Counted from the stretch's first letter, positions 9,087 to 20,617 are shown. The stretch is 46,241 bases of DNA from Candidatus Accumulibacter phosphatis (GCF_012939955.1 NZ_SPMY01000030.1:47816-94056), one strand, 5' to 3'. A program made the numbers and translations. The notes: a model not told the origin generated them from the sequence alone.

Positions 9087-10186
9087 GGCCTGACCAGCAT
9101 CCTGTGCGTGTTGATGCTCATCAGCATACCAATACCGAGCGACAGCGTCACCAGTGCGGTGCCCCCGTAACTCATGAACGGCAGGGGAACGCCGACCACC
9201 GGCAAGATGCCGCTGACCATGCCCATATTGACGAAGACATAGGTGAAGAAGCTCAGGGTCACCGAACCAGCCAGCACTCTCCCGAACAGAGTCGATGCTT
9301 TGCCGGCAATCATCAGCCCGCGGCCAATCAGCAACAGGTAGAGCAGCAGCAGGATGCTGTTGCCGAGCAGGCCGCGCTCCTCGGAGAAGACGGCCAGAAT
9401 GAAGTCCGTGTGGCGCTCGGGAATGAACTCCAGGTGGGTCTGCGTGCCCTCCAGCCACCCCTTGCCGAGCTTGCCACCCGAACCGATGGCGATGGTGGAC
9501 TGGATGATGTGGTAGCCCGAGCCGAGCGGATCCGTCGTCGGGTCGATCAGGGTCAGAATGCGTTTTCGTTGATAGTCATGCAGCATGGTCCACGCAAAAG
9601 GTGCGGCAGCACCGGCGACCGCCAGCAGGCCGACAATCACCCGCCATGGCAAACCAGCGAAGAAGATCACGTAGAAGCCGGCTGCGCCGACGAGAATCGC
9701 GGTTCCCAGATCGGGCTGCTTGGCGATCAGCGCGAAAGGCACCAGCAGGAGCAGGCTGGCGACGATGTAGTGGCGGAACTTGAGCACCGCTTCGTTCTTG
9801 TGGAAGTACCAGGCGAGCATCAGGGGCACCGCGATCTTCAGCAGTTCCGCCGGCTGGATGCGGGTGAAACCCAGGGACAGCCAGCGCCGGGCGCCATTGA
9901 CCTTGATCCCGAAAAAGAACACCAGAATCAGAAGAACGACGCCGACAAGGTACAGCGGCACACCGAAACGCATCAGCTTCTGTGGCGGCAGCTGCGCCAC
10001 CGCCCACATTGCGCACAGCCCGATAGCCATGTTCACCAACTGCGGCAGGAGGTGACTATTGGCGTCATAGGTCGCGCTATAGACGGTGGTCAGCCCGGCG
10101 GCCATCAGCATCAGGGTAATCAGCAGCAGAGGCGTGTCGATGTGCACGACCAGGCCGCGCCAGACGCGCGCCAGGAATTCCTGCAT
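9083..10186 (-). CDS. rodA: Rod-shape SEDS glycosyltransferase RodA
   Basis: SEDS-family peptidoglycan polymerase of the elongasome, partner of PBP2 (mrdA, directly upstream). The 367-residue protein has about ten hydrophobic helices. It shows family segments GARRWLSLGFTRIQPAELLKIA near residue 100, KQPDLGTAILVGAAG near 158, and the extracellular HTDFILAVFSEERGLLG near 255. Its start lies three bases after the mrdA stop and its stop overlaps rlpA, so mrdA-rodA-rlpA is one transcription unit. Confidence 0.96.
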   Translation of the reverse strand: MQEFLARVWRGLVVHIDTPLLLITLMLMAAGLTTVYSATYDANSHLLPQLVNMAIGLCAMWAVAQLPPQKLMRFGVPLYLVGVVLLILVFFFGIKVNGARRWLSLGFTRIQPAELLKIAVPLMLAWYFHKNEAVLKFRHYIVASLLLLVPFALIAKQPDLGTAILVGAAGFYVIFFAGLPWRVIVGLLAVAGAAAPFAWTMLHDYQRKRILTLIDPTTDPLGSGYHIIQSTIAIGSGGKLGKGWLEGTQTHLEFIPERHTDFILAVFSEERGLLGNSILLLLYLLLIGRGLMIAGKASTLFGRVLAGSVTLSFFTYVFVNMGMVSGILPVVGVPLPFMSYGGTALVTLSLGIGMLMSINTHRMLVRP

Positions 10187-10189
10187 CAG

Positions 10190-12086
10190 CTAGTCCTCCT
10201 TGACATCATCTTCCTCCGCCGCACCCTTGGGGAGCTTGCCCAATAGATAGTAATCGATCACCATGCGCGCGATCGGCGCCGCCGACTGAGCACCAAAGCC
10301 GCCATTTTCGACGATCACGGCCAAGGCGATCTGCGGCTCCTCGGCGGGTGCAAAGGCGATGAACAGGGCGTGGTCACGGAGCTCCTTCTTCACCGCCGAC
10401 TCCTTGTAGGTACTACCTTTCAGACTGTACACCTGGGCCGTACCGGTCTTGCCTCCCGAGGTGTAGCCGGCGCCGGCAAAGGCGCGGGCACCGGTTCCCT
10501 GGGTGTTGACGCCAATCATCGCGTTCTTGATGGTCTCGACATGCTTCGGCTTCCACGGCAGGCGGCGCAGCGGCTCCGGCTCGATCATCGTTTTTTCGCC
10601 GCTGCGGCTGTCGGTGATGTATTTGACGAGATGGGGACGGTACATGACGCCCTTGTTGGCGACGGTCGCTGTCGCTTGCGCCAGCTGAATCGGCGTGTAG
10701 GAATTGTAACCCTGACCGATGCCGATCGAGACGGTCTCGCCGGCGTACCATTTCTGCTGCTCCGGCCGCCGGAAGCGGCGCTTCTTCCACTCCGGTGACG
10801 GCAACACGCCTTCCGATTCGCCGTCGATGTCCACGCCGGTGCGCTGGCCGAACCCGAGCTGGCCCATGAAGCCGGCAATGGCGTCGATCCCCATGTCGGT
10901 AGCCAGCTGGTAGTAGTAGGTGTCGCAGGATTGAACGATCGACTTGTACATGTCCACTGTGCCGTGCCCGCCAATCTTGTCGTCCCGGAAATGGTGGCCA
11001 CCGAAGTTGAAATATCCCGGATCCGAAATGGTCTGGCCGGCAGTGCGCCTGCCCGTTTCGAGTGCCGCCAGGGCCATGAACGGCTTGTAGGTCGAACCCG
11101 GCGGATAGGTGCCGTTCAGGGCACGGTTGAGCATCGGCCTGTCGCGCGATTTGTTGAGCACATCCCAGTCCTCGGTACGGATACCGTCGATAAACAGATT
11201 CGGGTCGAAAGTGGGGCTGGAGACCAGTGCCAGGATGCCGCCAGTCGACGGCTCGATGGCCACCAGCGCGCCGCGGCGATCGCCAAATGCTTTTTCGGCG
11301 ATTTCCTGCAATTTGACGTCCAGGGTCAGGGTCAGGTGGTTGCCCTGCACCGGCGGCGTACGCGACAGGCTGCGAATGGCTCGGCCGCCGGCGTCGATTT
11401 CGACCTGCTCGTAGCCGGTCTCGCCGTGCAAGGCGAACTCGTAATGGTGTTCGAGGCCGGTCTTGCCGATATGATCGGTACCCTTGTAGTTTGCTGCCTG
11501 CTCGCTCTCGGCGATCTTTTCGAGATCGCGCTTGTTGATGCGATTGATGTAGCCGATGGCGTGCGAGGCCACCGATCCCAGGGGGTACTGACGAAACAGG
11601 CGCGCCTTGACTTCGACCCCCGGGAAGAGATAGCGATTGGCGGCAAAGCGCGCAACTTCCTCCTCGGTCAGGCGCGTACGAATGGGCAGGCTTTCGAAGC
11701 TCTTGCCCTCCTCCAGCAGCTTGCGAAAGCGCCGCTTATCCTTGAATTCGATGTCAATCACTTTACTCAGGCCATCGATCGTCGCTTCCAGATCCTCGAC
11801 ATTCGACGGCGTGATTTCCAGCGTGAAGGCCGAGTAATTGCGTGCCAGGACGATGCCGGCGCGATCGACGATGACCCCCCCGGTTGGGGACGATCGGTAC
11901 CACCGAAATGCGGTTGTCCTCGGCGCGGGTGCTGTAGTAATCGTGCTGGACCACCTGCAGATAGTAAAAACGGGCGCCCAACAGGGACAAGGCCAGCAGC
12001 ACCGCGACCGCCGCCAGCACGACGCGAAAATGGAAGCGGGAGAGCTCCCGGTCAGAGGCATGCAGTGACGATTGACTAGCGAGCAC
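10190..12086 (-). CDS. mrdA: Penicillin-binding protein 2 (MrdA), with one-base frameshift
   Basis: Transpeptidase of the elongasome. Two overlapping frames together give one complete protein. The N-terminal frame, from a GTG at 12086 with AAGGAGAG upstream, encodes a cytoplasmic tail, one transmembrane helix and YYLQVVQHDYYSTRAEDNRI up to PNRG. The downstream frame continues VIVDRAGIVLARNYSAF and carries the catalytic STYK (GSTYKPFM), SCDTYYY and KTG (GGKTGTAQ) motifs. The switch falls in a run of seven C at 11875-11881; six would restore PNRGVIVDRAG and a 631-residue protein, close to normal length. Either the sequence has an insertion error or the gene is interrupted near its N terminus. 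Repeat copy 2 lies immediately upstream. Confidence 0.9.
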
Positions 12087-12102
12087 GGCAAACTCTCCTT
12101 AC

Positions 12103-12226
12103 CGTGAAAAGTCGCGTACGCGACTCACGAACCTCCCTTCTCCGACTGCGGGAGAAGGGCCAGGAGAAGAGGGAAACGGGCATGACTTTCATGATTTGGG
12201 GTGTCTCCACGTGTCATGACCGTTAG
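12103..12226 (-). repeat. Dispersed palindromic repeat, copy 2, upstream of mrdA
   Basis: On the minus strand this copy reads from TAACGGTCATGAC to TTTCACGGTAAG and is collinear with copy 3. It keeps all three inverted repeats: GGTCATGAC...GTCATGCCC, CCTTCTCC...GGAGAAGG and the perfect palindrome AGTCGCGTACGCGACT. Where copies 1 and 3 have TTGC in the last hairpin centre, this one has GTAC, so arms are conserved while centres vary. Its 3' end lies about 16 bases before the mrdA GTG and borders the AAGGAG ribosome site. Confidence 0.85.
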
Positions 12227-12239
12227 CGGCCGCAGCCCT

Positions 12240-12761
12240 TCACAGCGGTCGATTGTCATCACGGTCAACCGGCTGGTGCTGCGGCAGCAGCAGGAGCAGC
12301 GTCAGCAGCGGCCACAGAAAAGTGGCCAGAAAAGGCCCGAGAAAGTACGCCATCCCCGGCAGATCGGCGCCGACCATCGCCCACACCGCGAACTGCACCA
12401 ACTGTGCCAGCAGGAGCAGCGGAAAAACCTGCAGTGCCTGCTGCCCGAGCGGAAACCAGAGAATTCGTCTCGACAGCGCCGAGCCGCCGTAGGCAGCGAG
12501 CACATAGGCCAGTGCATGCTGTCCGAGCAAACTGGCATCGGCAACGTCCATCGCCAGGCCGAGCAGAAAGGCCAGCCCCATTCCGACCAGGCGGGGCTCG
12601 CGAACGCTCCAGAAAACGATGACCAGCGCCAGCCAATCCGGCACCCCCGGCCAAACCGAGGTCGGCAGAAAGTTGAGCAGCAGCGCCAGCGACAGGCTGA
12701 GGCCAATGAACCACGGCCGCACGGGGAGCAGAATACGTGACGAAGAGTAGCTGGTCTGCAT
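12240..12761 (-). CDS. mreD: Rod-shape-determining protein MreD
   Basis: Small inner-membrane component of the elongasome. The 173-residue protein consists of about five hydrophobic helices, with conserved WLALVIVFWSVREPRLVGMGLAFLLGLAMDV and GQHALAYVLAAYG. Assignment rests on this pattern and on position between mreC (5 bp upstream) and mrdA. The 153-bp gap to mrdA is filled by repeat copy 2, which is unusual inside this otherwise compact operon. Confidence 0.93.
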   Translation of the reverse strand: MQTSYSSSRILLPVRPWFIGLSLSLALLLNFLPTSVWPGVPDWLALVIVFWSVREPRLVGMGLAFLLGLAMDVADASLLGQHALAYVLAAYGGSALSRRILWFPLGQQALQVFPLLLLAQLVQFAVWAMVGADLPGMAYFLGPFLATFLWPLLTLLLLLPQHQPVDRDDNRPL

Positions 12762-12766
12762 CGCGC

Positions 12767-13699
12767 TCAGTCCTTTGTCGGGCGTTTCTTTTTTGCCCGA
12801 GCGCTTCTCGTCGAAGCTTTAACATCCTTGCTGGCGACTTCCTCGGCCAGTTCTGCCGGCAAGGCCACCGGCGGACGCGGATCGAGCACGATCACTTCGC
12901 TGAAATGCTCGACAGCGGCCACGGGTGCGCAACGGATCTGGGCAAAGGTGTAGGTGGTATCACTTTCGATGTGCACCACCTTGGCCACCGGAAAACCCGG
13001 CGGAAAGATCCCGTCCAGCCCCGAGGTCACCAGCAGATCGCCGTTTTGAATGTCGGCATTGAGCGGCATGAAACGCATTTCGAGCTCGCCGTTGCCGAGC
13101 CCGAAAGCCACCGAGCGCATGCCGGTACGCACGACCTGCACCGGCACCGCCTGCTCCTTGTCGGTAATCAGTGTGACCTCGGCGACGAAGGGAAACACCC
13201 GCGTCACCTGCCCGACAATGCCAATATCGTCAATCACCGGCTGCCCGGCGATCACCCTGTCCTGCTGGCCCTTATCGACGATCACCCGACGCGCGTAAGG
13301 ATCGCGTGCCGAATAGAGGATCTGCGCGACCTGACCACTGACCTGCTGCCGTTCCTTGACCCCCAGCAATTTTCGCAAACGCTCGTTCTCGGCCTCGACG
13401 TGCAGACTGCGCTGCAGCGTCGCCGCCTGTTCCAGGCGAGCGCGCTGCAACTGTGCGCCCTCACTCTGCAGACTCGCGGCACCGGCAAAATAGCTGCTCG
13501 CATTGTCTAGAAATTGCGCTGGCAGATGCGCCAGATTCTGCACCGGGTGAGTGAACATGGACAGCGCCTGGCGGACTATCTCGAGCGTCTGCAAGCGAGC
13601 ATCGACGACCAGCAGCGCCATCGACAACAAGACGTAGAAGGAGAGCAGCGCGACCGGGGCCGGCCCGCGTTTGAAAAAAGGCGGTGGCTGTTGGTCCAT
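12767..13699 (-). CDS. mreC: Rod-shape-determining protein MreC
   Basis: Periplasmic scaffold linking MreB to PBP2/RodA. From MDQQPPPFFKRG (ATG at 13699) it has one N-terminal membrane helix near residues 15-35, a coiled coil near 60-105 (LQRARLEQAATLQRSLHVEAENERLRKLL), and the beta-rich MreC domain (SARDPYARRVIVDKGQQDRV; GIVGQVTRVFPFVAEVTLITD; GDLLVTSGLDGIFPPGFPVA). The tail is Lys/Arg-rich. An extra nine-residue N-terminal extension to 13726 is possible but not family-like. Confidence 0.95.
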   Translation of the reverse strand: MDQQPPPFFKRGPAPVALLSFYVLLSMALLVVDARLQTLEIVRQALSMFTHPVQNLAHLPAQFLDNASSYFAGAASLQSEGAQLQRARLEQAATLQRSLHVEAENERLRKLLGVKERQQVSGQVAQILYSARDPYARRVIVDKGQQDRVIAGQPVIDDIGIVGQVTRVFPFVAEVTLITDKEQAVPVQVVRTGMRSVAFGLGNGELEMRFMPLNADIQNGDLLVTSGLDGIFPPGFPVAKVVHIESDTTYTFAQIRCAPVAAVEHFSEVIVLDPRPPVALPAELAEEVASKDVKASTRSARAKKKRPTKD

Positions 13700-13747
13700 C
13701 AATCGATCATCGCGGCCGGCAAGCAACGGCGCTCAGGCCGCCGCACC

Positions 13748-14893
<1,146 letters not shown>

Positions 14894-15190
14894 ATGTCGC
14901 TCACCTTAGAACAGGTCCGCCGCGTTGCCCACCTAGCCCGCATTGAAATCAGCGACGGCGAGGCGCAGAGCACGCTCGGCCAGCTCAACGAAATTTTTTC
15001 CCTGATCGAAGAGATGCAGGCAGTCGACACGCAAGGCGTCGAGCCAATGGCGCACGCTCAGGATGTCGCACAGCGCCTGCGTGCAGACCGCGTCACCGAG
15101 TCGGGCCAGAGCGCTCAACGCAGCGCATTCCAGGAGGTCGCGCCGGAAACCGAGGCTGGCCTGTACCTGGTGCCGAAAGTCATCGAATGA
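14894..15190 (+). CDS. gatC: Asp-tRNA(Asn)/Glu-tRNA(Gln) amidotransferase subunit C
   Basis: Small subunit of GatCAB, which amidates misacylated Glu-tRNA(Gln) and/or Asp-tRNA(Asn). The 98-residue protein begins [20 protein letters not shown] and has [20 protein letters not shown], both family hallmarks. Its stop overlaps the gatA start (ATGA at 15187-15190). It is divergent from mreB and first in a gatC-gatA-gatB operon, the usual betaproteobacterial order. Confidence 0.95.
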   Translation: MSLTLEQVRRVAHLARIEISDGEAQSTLGQLNEIFSLIEEMQAVDTQGVEPMAHAQDVAQRLRADRVTESGQSAQRSAFQEVAPETEAGLYLVPKVIE

Positions 15191-16656
15191 TCACCGACAG
15201 CCTGCAGGCGCTCGCCAGGGCGCTGGCCACGAAAGAAGTTTCCAGCGTCGAGCTGACTCGCCACTACCTTGATCGCATCGCGCGCCACAACCCGCAGCTC
15301 AACGCTTTCATCAGCGTCGATGAAGCTACCAGCCTGGCCCAGGCAGGCGCTGCCGACGAGCTTCTGGCGAAGGGCGAAGGTGGCCCACTGACCGGCATCC
15401 CGATCGCCCACAAGGACATCTTCTGTGCCCAGGGCTGGTTGACGACCTGCGGGTCGAAGATGCTGAACAACTTTGTCAGCCCCTACGACGCGGCGGTCAT
15501 CGCGCGCTTCAAAGCAGCCGGCGCGGTGCTGCTCGGCAAGACCAACATGGACGAGTTCGCCATGGGATCGTCCAACGAGACCTCGTTCTACGGACCGGTG
15601 AAGAACCCCTGGGATACCACTCGCGTTCCCGGCGGCTCTTCCGGAGGCTCGGCCGCCGCCGTCGCCGCGGGCCTTGCAGCGGCGGCCACCGGCACCGACA
15701 CCGGCGGCTCGATCCGCCAGCCGGCGGCGCTGTGCAACTTGACCGGGATGAAGCCGACCTATGGCGTCGTCTCGCGCTACGGCATGATCGCCTTCGCCTC
15801 ATCGCTCGACCAGGCCGGTCCGCTGGCTCGTTCGGCCGCCGACTGCGCCCTGCTGCTCAACGCCATGGCCGGCTTCGACGAACGCGATTCGACCAGCGTC
15901 GAACGCCCGCGCGAAGACTACGGCCGCGAGCTCGCTACCGCCGCTGACGAGCGACCGCTGGCCGGTTTGAAGATCGGCCTGCCAGCAGAATTTTTTGACG
16001 ATGGCTGTAGCCCGGAAGTCATGCAACTGGTCGAAGCGGCGATTGCCGAGTATCGCCAGCTCGGCGCCGAAACGGTCTCTGTCAGTCTGCCCAGCATGCA
16101 GCTCTCGGTGGCCGCGTATTACGTGATCGCACCGGCCGAAGCGAGCTCGAATCTGGCGCGCTTCGACGGCGTGCGCTACGGCTACCGAGCGCCCGAGTAT
16201 CAGGACCTCAACGAGATGTACAGCAAAAGCCGCGCGCAAGGCTTCGGCGCCGAGGTCAAACGGCGCATCCTGATCGGCACCTACGTTCTCTCGCACGGCT
16301 ACTACGACGCCTACTATCTACAGGCCCAGCGCATTCGCCGCCTGATCGCCAAGGACTTCGCCAAAGCCTTCCAGCAATGCGACGTCATCCTCGGGCCGAC
16401 CAGCCCGAGCACCGCTTTCAAGCTCGGCGAGAAAGCGGCTGACCCGGTGCAGATGTATCTCTCCGACATCTACACCATTGCCGTCAACCTGGCCGGCCTG
16501 CCGGCCCTTTCCATCCCCTGCGGCTTCGCCAGCGGCCTGCCCGCGGGCTTGCAGCTGATCGGCGACTATTTCACCGAAAGCCGGCTGCTCAATGTCGCCC
16601 ACCGCTATCAGCAGGTAAGCAACTGGCATCTGCAGCGGCCGGCCGGCTTTGACTGA
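15187..16656 (+). CDS. gatA: Asp-tRNA(Asn)/Glu-tRNA(Gln) amidotransferase subunit A
   Basis: Amidase-signature subunit that releases ammonia from glutamine for transfer to GatB. The 489-residue protein shows the catalytic Lys in PIAHKDIF near residue 78. The Gly/Ser-rich signature [15 protein letters not shown] is near 152, with the second Ser in [11 protein letters not shown] near 175. Later conserved regions include [10 protein letters not shown] and [13 protein letters not shown]. The start is coupled to gatC by ATGA overlap. Confidence 0.97.
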   Translation: MITDSLQALARALATKEVSSVELTRHYLDRIARHNPQLNAFISVDEATSLAQAGAADELLAKGEGGPLTGIPIAHKDIFCAQGWLTTCGSKMLNNFVSPYDAAVIARFKAAGAVLLGKTNMDEFAMGSSNETSFYGPVKNPWDTTRVPGGSSGGSAAAVAAGLAAAATGTDTGGSIRQPAALCNLTGMKPTYGVVSRYGMIAFASSLDQAGPLARSAADCALLLNAMAGFDERDSTSVERPREDYGRELATAADERPLAGLKIGLPAEFFDDGCSPEVMQLVEAAIAEYRQLGAETVSVSLPSMQLSVAAYYVIAPAEASSNLARFDGVRYGYRAPEYQDLNEMYSKSRAQGFGAEVKRRILIGTYVLSHGYYDAYYLQAQRIRRLIAKDFAKAFQQCDVILGPTSPSTAFKLGEKAADPVQMYLSDIYTIAVNLAGLPALSIPCGFASGLPAGLQLIGDYFTESRLLNVAHRYQQVSNWHLQRPAGFD

Positions 16657-16757
16657 AGCGCGAGTGAGAGTGGGTGCGCCCAGGCGGCGCCAGCTCTCCC
16701 CTTTCGCCCACCGGCCGCTGGCCACGGGCGCCGTTATTGAAGAGTGAGTAAGCAGTG

Positions 16758-18209
16758 ATGAAAGCATGGGAAGTGGTCATCGGCATCGAGACGCACGCGC
16801 AGTTGTCGACGCAAGCGAAGATTTTCTCGGGCAGCTCGACGGCCTTTGGCGCCGAGCCCAATGTCCAGGCCAATGCCGTCGATATCGCCCTGCCTGGCGT
16901 GCTGCCGGTGCTCAACAAGGGCGCCGTCGAATGCGCAATCCGCTTCGGCCTGGCGGTCGGCGCAAAGATCGCCCCACGATCGGTTTTCGCGCGCAAGAAC
17001 TACTTCTACCCGGACCTTCCCAAGGGTTACCAGATCAGCCAGTACGAACTGCCGGTGGTCGTTGGCGGCCAGCTGGCGATCACGCTGGGTGAGCACGAGC
17101 GAGTGGTGAAGCTGACCCGCGCCCACCTCGAAGAAGACGCCGGCAAGTCCTTGCATGAATGCCCTGGGGCGAACTTCCACGGCCGTACGGGAATCGATCT
17201 CAACCGTGCCGGGACACCACTGCTGGAGATCGTCACCGAGCCTGACATGCGTTCATCGAACGAAGCCGTCGCCTACGCCCGCGCGCTGCACGCGCTGGTA
17301 CGCTGGATCGGTATCTGCGACGGCAACATGCAGGAGGGCTCGTTCCGCTGCGACGCCAACGTTTCCGTCCGCCCGGTCGGCCAGGCCGAGTTCGGTACCC
17401 GACGCGAAATCAAGAACCTGAACTCTTTTCGCTTCATGCAGCAGGCCATCGACTACGAAGTGCAATGGCAGATCGCCACTCTCGAAGACGGTGGTGCAAT
17501 CGAGCAGGCAACCGTCCTCTTCGACCCGCAGAGCGGCGAAACACGCGCCATGCGCTCCAAGGAAGACGCCCACGATTACCGCTACTTCCCGGACCCCGAT
17601 CTGCTGCCGCTCGTCATAGATCGTCAGTGGGTCGACGAGATCGCTCGGCAACTCCCCGAACTACCGGCCGCGCGACGCGATCGCCTGGCCGCCGAGTACG
17701 GACTCTCAACCTACGATGCCAAACTCCTGACCAGCTCGCTCGAACTCGCCACGTACTACGAAACAGCCGTTGCCGCGGCCGGCAGCGCAGGCGCCAAGGC
17801 TTGCGCCAACTGGGTGATGGTCGACCTGACCGCTCGCCTGAACAAGGACGAACGGGATATCAGCCAGTCACCGGTCTCGCCCGAGCAACTCGGCGGCATG
17901 GTCGCGCGCATCGTCGATGGCACGATCTCCACCAATATCGCCCGCAAAGTGTTCGACGCTCTCTGCAACGGCGAAGGCAATTCTGCCGACCAGATCATTG
18001 CCAACCAGGGCCTGCAGCAGATCACCGACAGTGCTGCGCTGGAAACGCTGATCGACGAACTACTGGCAGCCAATGCGACCATGGTCGGCGAATTCAGGGC
18101 CGGCAAGGAAAAAGCCTTCAATGCGTTGGTCGGCCAGGCGATGAAGGCGACACGCGGCAAGGCCAACCCACAACAGGTCAACGCACTGCTACGCAAGAAG
18201 CTCGGCTGA
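16758..18209 (+). CDS. gatB: Asp-tRNA(Asn)/Glu-tRNA(Gln) amidotransferase subunit B
   Basis: Kinase/amidotransferase subunit that activates the misacylated tRNA and amidates it. Visible family features are [22 protein letters not shown] at the start, [16 protein letters not shown] near residue 77, EDAGKSLHE near 125, [12 protein letters not shown] near 150, and the C-terminal YqeY-like helical domain. The ATG at 16758 is used, directly preceded by an in-frame GTG. A 101-bp spacer without clear structure separates it from gatA. Confidence 0.97.
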   Translation: MKAWEVVIGIETHAQLSTQAKIFSGSSTAFGAEPNVQANAVDIALPGVLPVLNKGAVECAIRFGLAVGAKIAPRSVFARKNYFYPDLPKGYQISQYELPVVVGGQLAITLGEHERVVKLTRAHLEEDAGKSLHECPGANFHGRTGIDLNRAGTPLLEIVTEPDMRSSNEAVAYARALHALVRWIGICDGNMQEGSFRCDANVSVRPVGQAEFGTRREIKNLNSFRFMQQAIDYEVQWQIATLEDGGAIEQATVLFDPQSGETRAMRSKEDAHDYRYFPDPDLLPLVIDRQWVDEIARQLPELPAARRDRLAAEYGLSTYDAKLLTSSLELATYYETAVAAAGSAGAKACANWVMVDLTARLNKDERDISQSPVSPEQLGGMVARIVDGTISTNIARKVFDALCNGEGNSADQIIANQGLQQITDSAALETLIDELLAANATMVGEFRAGKEKAFNALVGQAMKATRGKANPQQVNALLRKKLG

Positions 18210-18265
18210 CCCTGGAGTAGCCCCCTGTCGCGCTGCGCCGCAGGGCCAGCAGCGTACCCGAGCGC

Positions 18266-18925
18266 TCAGCGCCGTTGTCCGGCCGCCGCCCGCGTCAGAA
18301 TATCGCGAAAGCGGCGCAAGTCCTCGTCGTACTTGAGGCGAACGGCTTGCTGGTCTTTTCTCTTGGAGTCGATCACCGACTCCTGTGCCCGGATCTCGTA
18401 ATCCGCATCGCGCAAGCCCTTGGCGATCTCCGCCGGAAGACGCCGATTCTTGTAGAACTCGGCCTCGTTCTCGAACTTCTCGCGACGCTTGCGGATCTCG
18501 ACGATTCGCTCCTCGGCTGCCTTGATGGCTGTGTCGAGGTCACCCAGAGTGCGGCTACGCATGACCTCGATATCTTTTTCGCTACCGTAGGTATTGAGCA
18601 GGGCCTGATCTCTGCGTCTCTGCTCATTCTCGACGCGCTCCCGCTCCTGCCGCAACTTGGCTTCGGCCGCTTTTGCCGCGCGCTCCTCGGCGGTCAGCGG
18701 CGCATCGACGACTTTCGCCGTCCTGCCGGATTGTCCGAGTTCGCGATAGGCGCGCCCATAACAGGCCGCTGGCAGGATGTCACCGCAGACCTGCTTGCCC
18801 GACTCGTCGTGGCAACAGAAGATCTGCGCGGCGGCGAAACTGGCGCCAGTACCCGCCACCACCAGCGCCATCAGCGCCATCAGCGCCATCAGCAAGCCAA
18901 TGCTAGCTGCCGCGCGCAACGCCAT
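18266..18925 (-). CDS. Exported coiled-coil protein of unknown function
   Basis: About 219 residues from the ATG at 18925. A signal peptide contains the repeated [10 protein letters not shown] short cysteine-bearing mature region ([27 protein letters not shown]) is loosely like DUF4124 proteins. A long charged helix follows from about residue 75 onwards ([27 protein letters not shown] and [23 protein letters not shown]), predicted coiled coil. It overlaps the pyrE 3' end by 23 bases and probably shares its transcript. The function is not recognisable from sequence; a periplasmic structural or scaffold role is only a guess. Confidence 0.7.
   Translation of the reverse strand: MALRAAASIGLLMALMALMALVVAGTGASFAAAQIFCCHDESGKQVCGDILPAACYGRAYRELGQSGRTAKVVDAPLTAEERAAKAAEAKLRQERERVENEQRRRDQALLNTYGSEKDIEVMRSRTLGDLDTAIKAAEERIVEIRKRREKFENEAEFYKNRRLPAEIAKGLRDADYEIRAQESVIDSKRKDQQAVRLKYDEDLRRFRDILTRAAAGQRR
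18860..18893. repeat. 9-bp tandem repeat in signal-peptide codons
   Basis: The unit AGCGCCATC is repeated about three times and encodes the MAL repeats in the hydrophobic core of the exported coiled-coil protein. In-frame gain or loss of units would lengthen or shorten the signal peptide without breaking the frame. Confidence 0.7.
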
Positions 18926-19550
18926 ATTCCTGCCGATAGCGTTCGACCGCCGTCTCGTACTGCGTAAAATCCGGACGGTCATGAAGGAAGGCCAGCAAGT
19001 CGTCCAAACTGGCAACGGCGATCACCGGGATATCGTAGTCGCGCCTGACTTCCTGCACCGCCGACAAGGCGCCACGACCACGCTCCATGCGATCGAGGGC
19101 GATCACCACGCCACAGGGCGTCGCACCCGCGGCACGGATCAACTCGACCGATTCGCGCACCGAGGTGCCAGCCGAAATGACGTCGTCAACGATCAGAACC
19201 TGCCCCGCCAACGGCGCGCCGACAATACTGCCACCTTCGCCGTGATCCTTGGCTTCCTTGCGATTGAACGCGAAAGGCAGGTTGCGGCCGGCACGCGCCA
19301 GAGCGACGGCAATCACCGCCACCAAAGGAATGCCTTTGTAGGCCGGCCCAAACAAACAATCGCAGCGGATACCACTGACGTTGATCGCTGTGGCGTAGAA
19401 TTCCGCCAGCCGCTGCAGCGCAGCGCCGTCATTGAACAGTCCGGCGTTGAAGAAATACGGAGAAAGCCGCCCGGCCTTGGTCGTGAACTCACCAAAGCGC
19501 AGCACGTCTTTTCCGACAGCAAAGTCGATGAATTCCTGACGAAAGTCCAT
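18903..19550 (-). CDS. pyrE: Orotate phosphoribosyltransferase PyrE
   Basis: Converts orotate and PRPP to OMP in pyrimidine biosynthesis. The 215-residue protein has [16 protein letters not shown] near residue 22, GPAYKGIPL near 68, [11 protein letters not shown] (flexible catalytic loop) near 97 and the PRPP-binding motif [13 protein letters not shown] near 120. It is divergent from exonuclease III with only 44 bp between the starts. Confidence 0.96.
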   Translation of the reverse strand: MDFRQEFIDFAVGKDVLRFGEFTTKAGRLSPYFFNAGLFNDGAALQRLAEFYATAINVSGIRCDCLFGPAYKGIPLVAVIAVALARAGRNLPFAFNRKEAKDHGEGGSIVGAPLAGQVLIVDDVISAGTSVRESVELIRAAGATPCGVVIALDRMERGRGALSAVQEVRRDYDIPVIAVASLDDLLAFLHDRPDFTQYETAVERYRQEYGVARGS

Positions 19551-19594
19551 ACCGCCTTTTCTATGAAACAGGGCCGCTCCCGGCCGGGTGCCCT

Positions 19595-20392
19595 ATGTTA
19601 CGCATCATTACTCTGAATCTCAACGGCATTCGTTCGGCCTGGCGCAAGGGCGTTCTTCCCTGGGCCGCCGCGCAAAACGCCGACATCATTTGCCTGCAGG
19701 AACTCAAGGCGCAGGACGCAGACCTCAGCGAAGAAATGCAGGCCCCTGACGGTTTCCATGCCTACTACCGCTGCGCCGACAAGAAGGGCTACAGCGGCGT
19801 TGGGCTGTGGTGCCGGAAGAAACCCGAAGGCATCAGCGAGGTTCTCGGCAGCGCCGAGTTCGACGCCGAGGGGCGCTATCTGCGCGCCGATTTTGCCGGC
19901 CTGTCAGTAATTTCGCTGTATCAACCGTCCGGATCCAGTTCCGACTTACGGCAAGAAGCGAAATACCGCTTCATGAACTTCATCTACCCGCATCTGCAGG
20001 CGCTCGCGTCGAGCGGACGCGAAGTCATTGTTTGCGCTGACTGGAACATCGCCCACCAGGAAATCGACCTGAAGAACTGGCGCGGCAACCGCAAGAACTC
20101 GGGATTTCTGCCTGAAGAAAGAGCCTGGGTCGGTAGATTGCTGGACGATGAAGGCTGGTGTGACGTCTACCGGCAATTGCACCCGAGCGTTGGCGAAGAA
20201 AGCTACACCTGGTGGTCGAACCGTGGCCAGGCCTGGGCCAAAAACGTCGGTTGGCGGCTCGACTATCAGCTCGCCACCCCGGCCATTGCAGCGACTGCCA
20301 GAAGCGCAGCCGTCTATAAGGAGCAGCGTTTCAGCGATCACGCACCGCTGACCATCGACTACGATTTCGACCTCGATCGGCCGCGCCCCTGA
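19595..20392 (+). CDS. xth: Exodeoxyribonuclease III (XthA-type AP endonuclease)
   Basis: Base-excision-repair AP endonuclease / 3'-exonuclease of the EEP superfamily. In 265 residues it shows TLNLNGIRSAWRKG, the metal-binding Glu in CLQELKAQ near residue 34, ADWNIAHQEIDLKNW near 149, and the closing RLDYQLATP and FSDHAPLTIDYD, which carry the catalytic Asp and His. The pairing with pyrE is common in proteobacteria. Confidence 0.95.
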   Translation: MLRIITLNLNGIRSAWRKGVLPWAAAQNADIICLQELKAQDADLSEEMQAPDGFHAYYRCADKKGYSGVGLWCRKKPEGISEVLGSAEFDAEGRYLRADFAGLSVISLYQPSGSSSDLRQEAKYRFMNFIYPHLQALASSGREVIVCADWNIAHQEIDLKNWRGNRKNSGFLPEERAWVGRLLDDEGWCDVYRQLHPSVGEESYTWWSNRGQAWAKNVGWRLDYQLATPAIAATARSAAVYKEQRFSDHAPLTIDYDFDLDRPRP

Positions 20393-20460
20393 AGTCCGCC
20401 GCGACGGCCATGCCCTACCCTCGCGCCGCAGGACAAAGCTTGCCTGCCGGGCAGCGTGCA

Positions 20461-20487
20461 TTGATCTTGGCCGCCTAGTTCTATAAT
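20461..20487 (+). promoter_or_regulatory. Putative sigma-70 promoter upstream of the yqjD-like operon
   Basis: TTGATC at 20461-20466 and a perfect TATAAT at 20482-20487 are separated by 15 bp, shorter than the optimal 17. It would yield a leader of about 125 nt before the DUF883 gene. No other promoter-like pair is apparent in the 225-bp gap. Confidence 0.45.
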
Positions 20488-20617
20488 CTGACGGGTTCAT
20501 GAGTGCTCGCTTCCTGTCCCACGATCGCTCTTCGCTCTTTGCACTTCGGTCTCTCCTCTTCCTGCCCCCCACCGAAGCATTCCCTTTTCGCCATCACTTC
20601 CTACTGCGAGGTCCACC

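Noticed and set aside
18210-18265. CCCTG...CAGGG hairpin after gatB as a terminator
   Set aside because: Short stem with a long loop and no T-tract.
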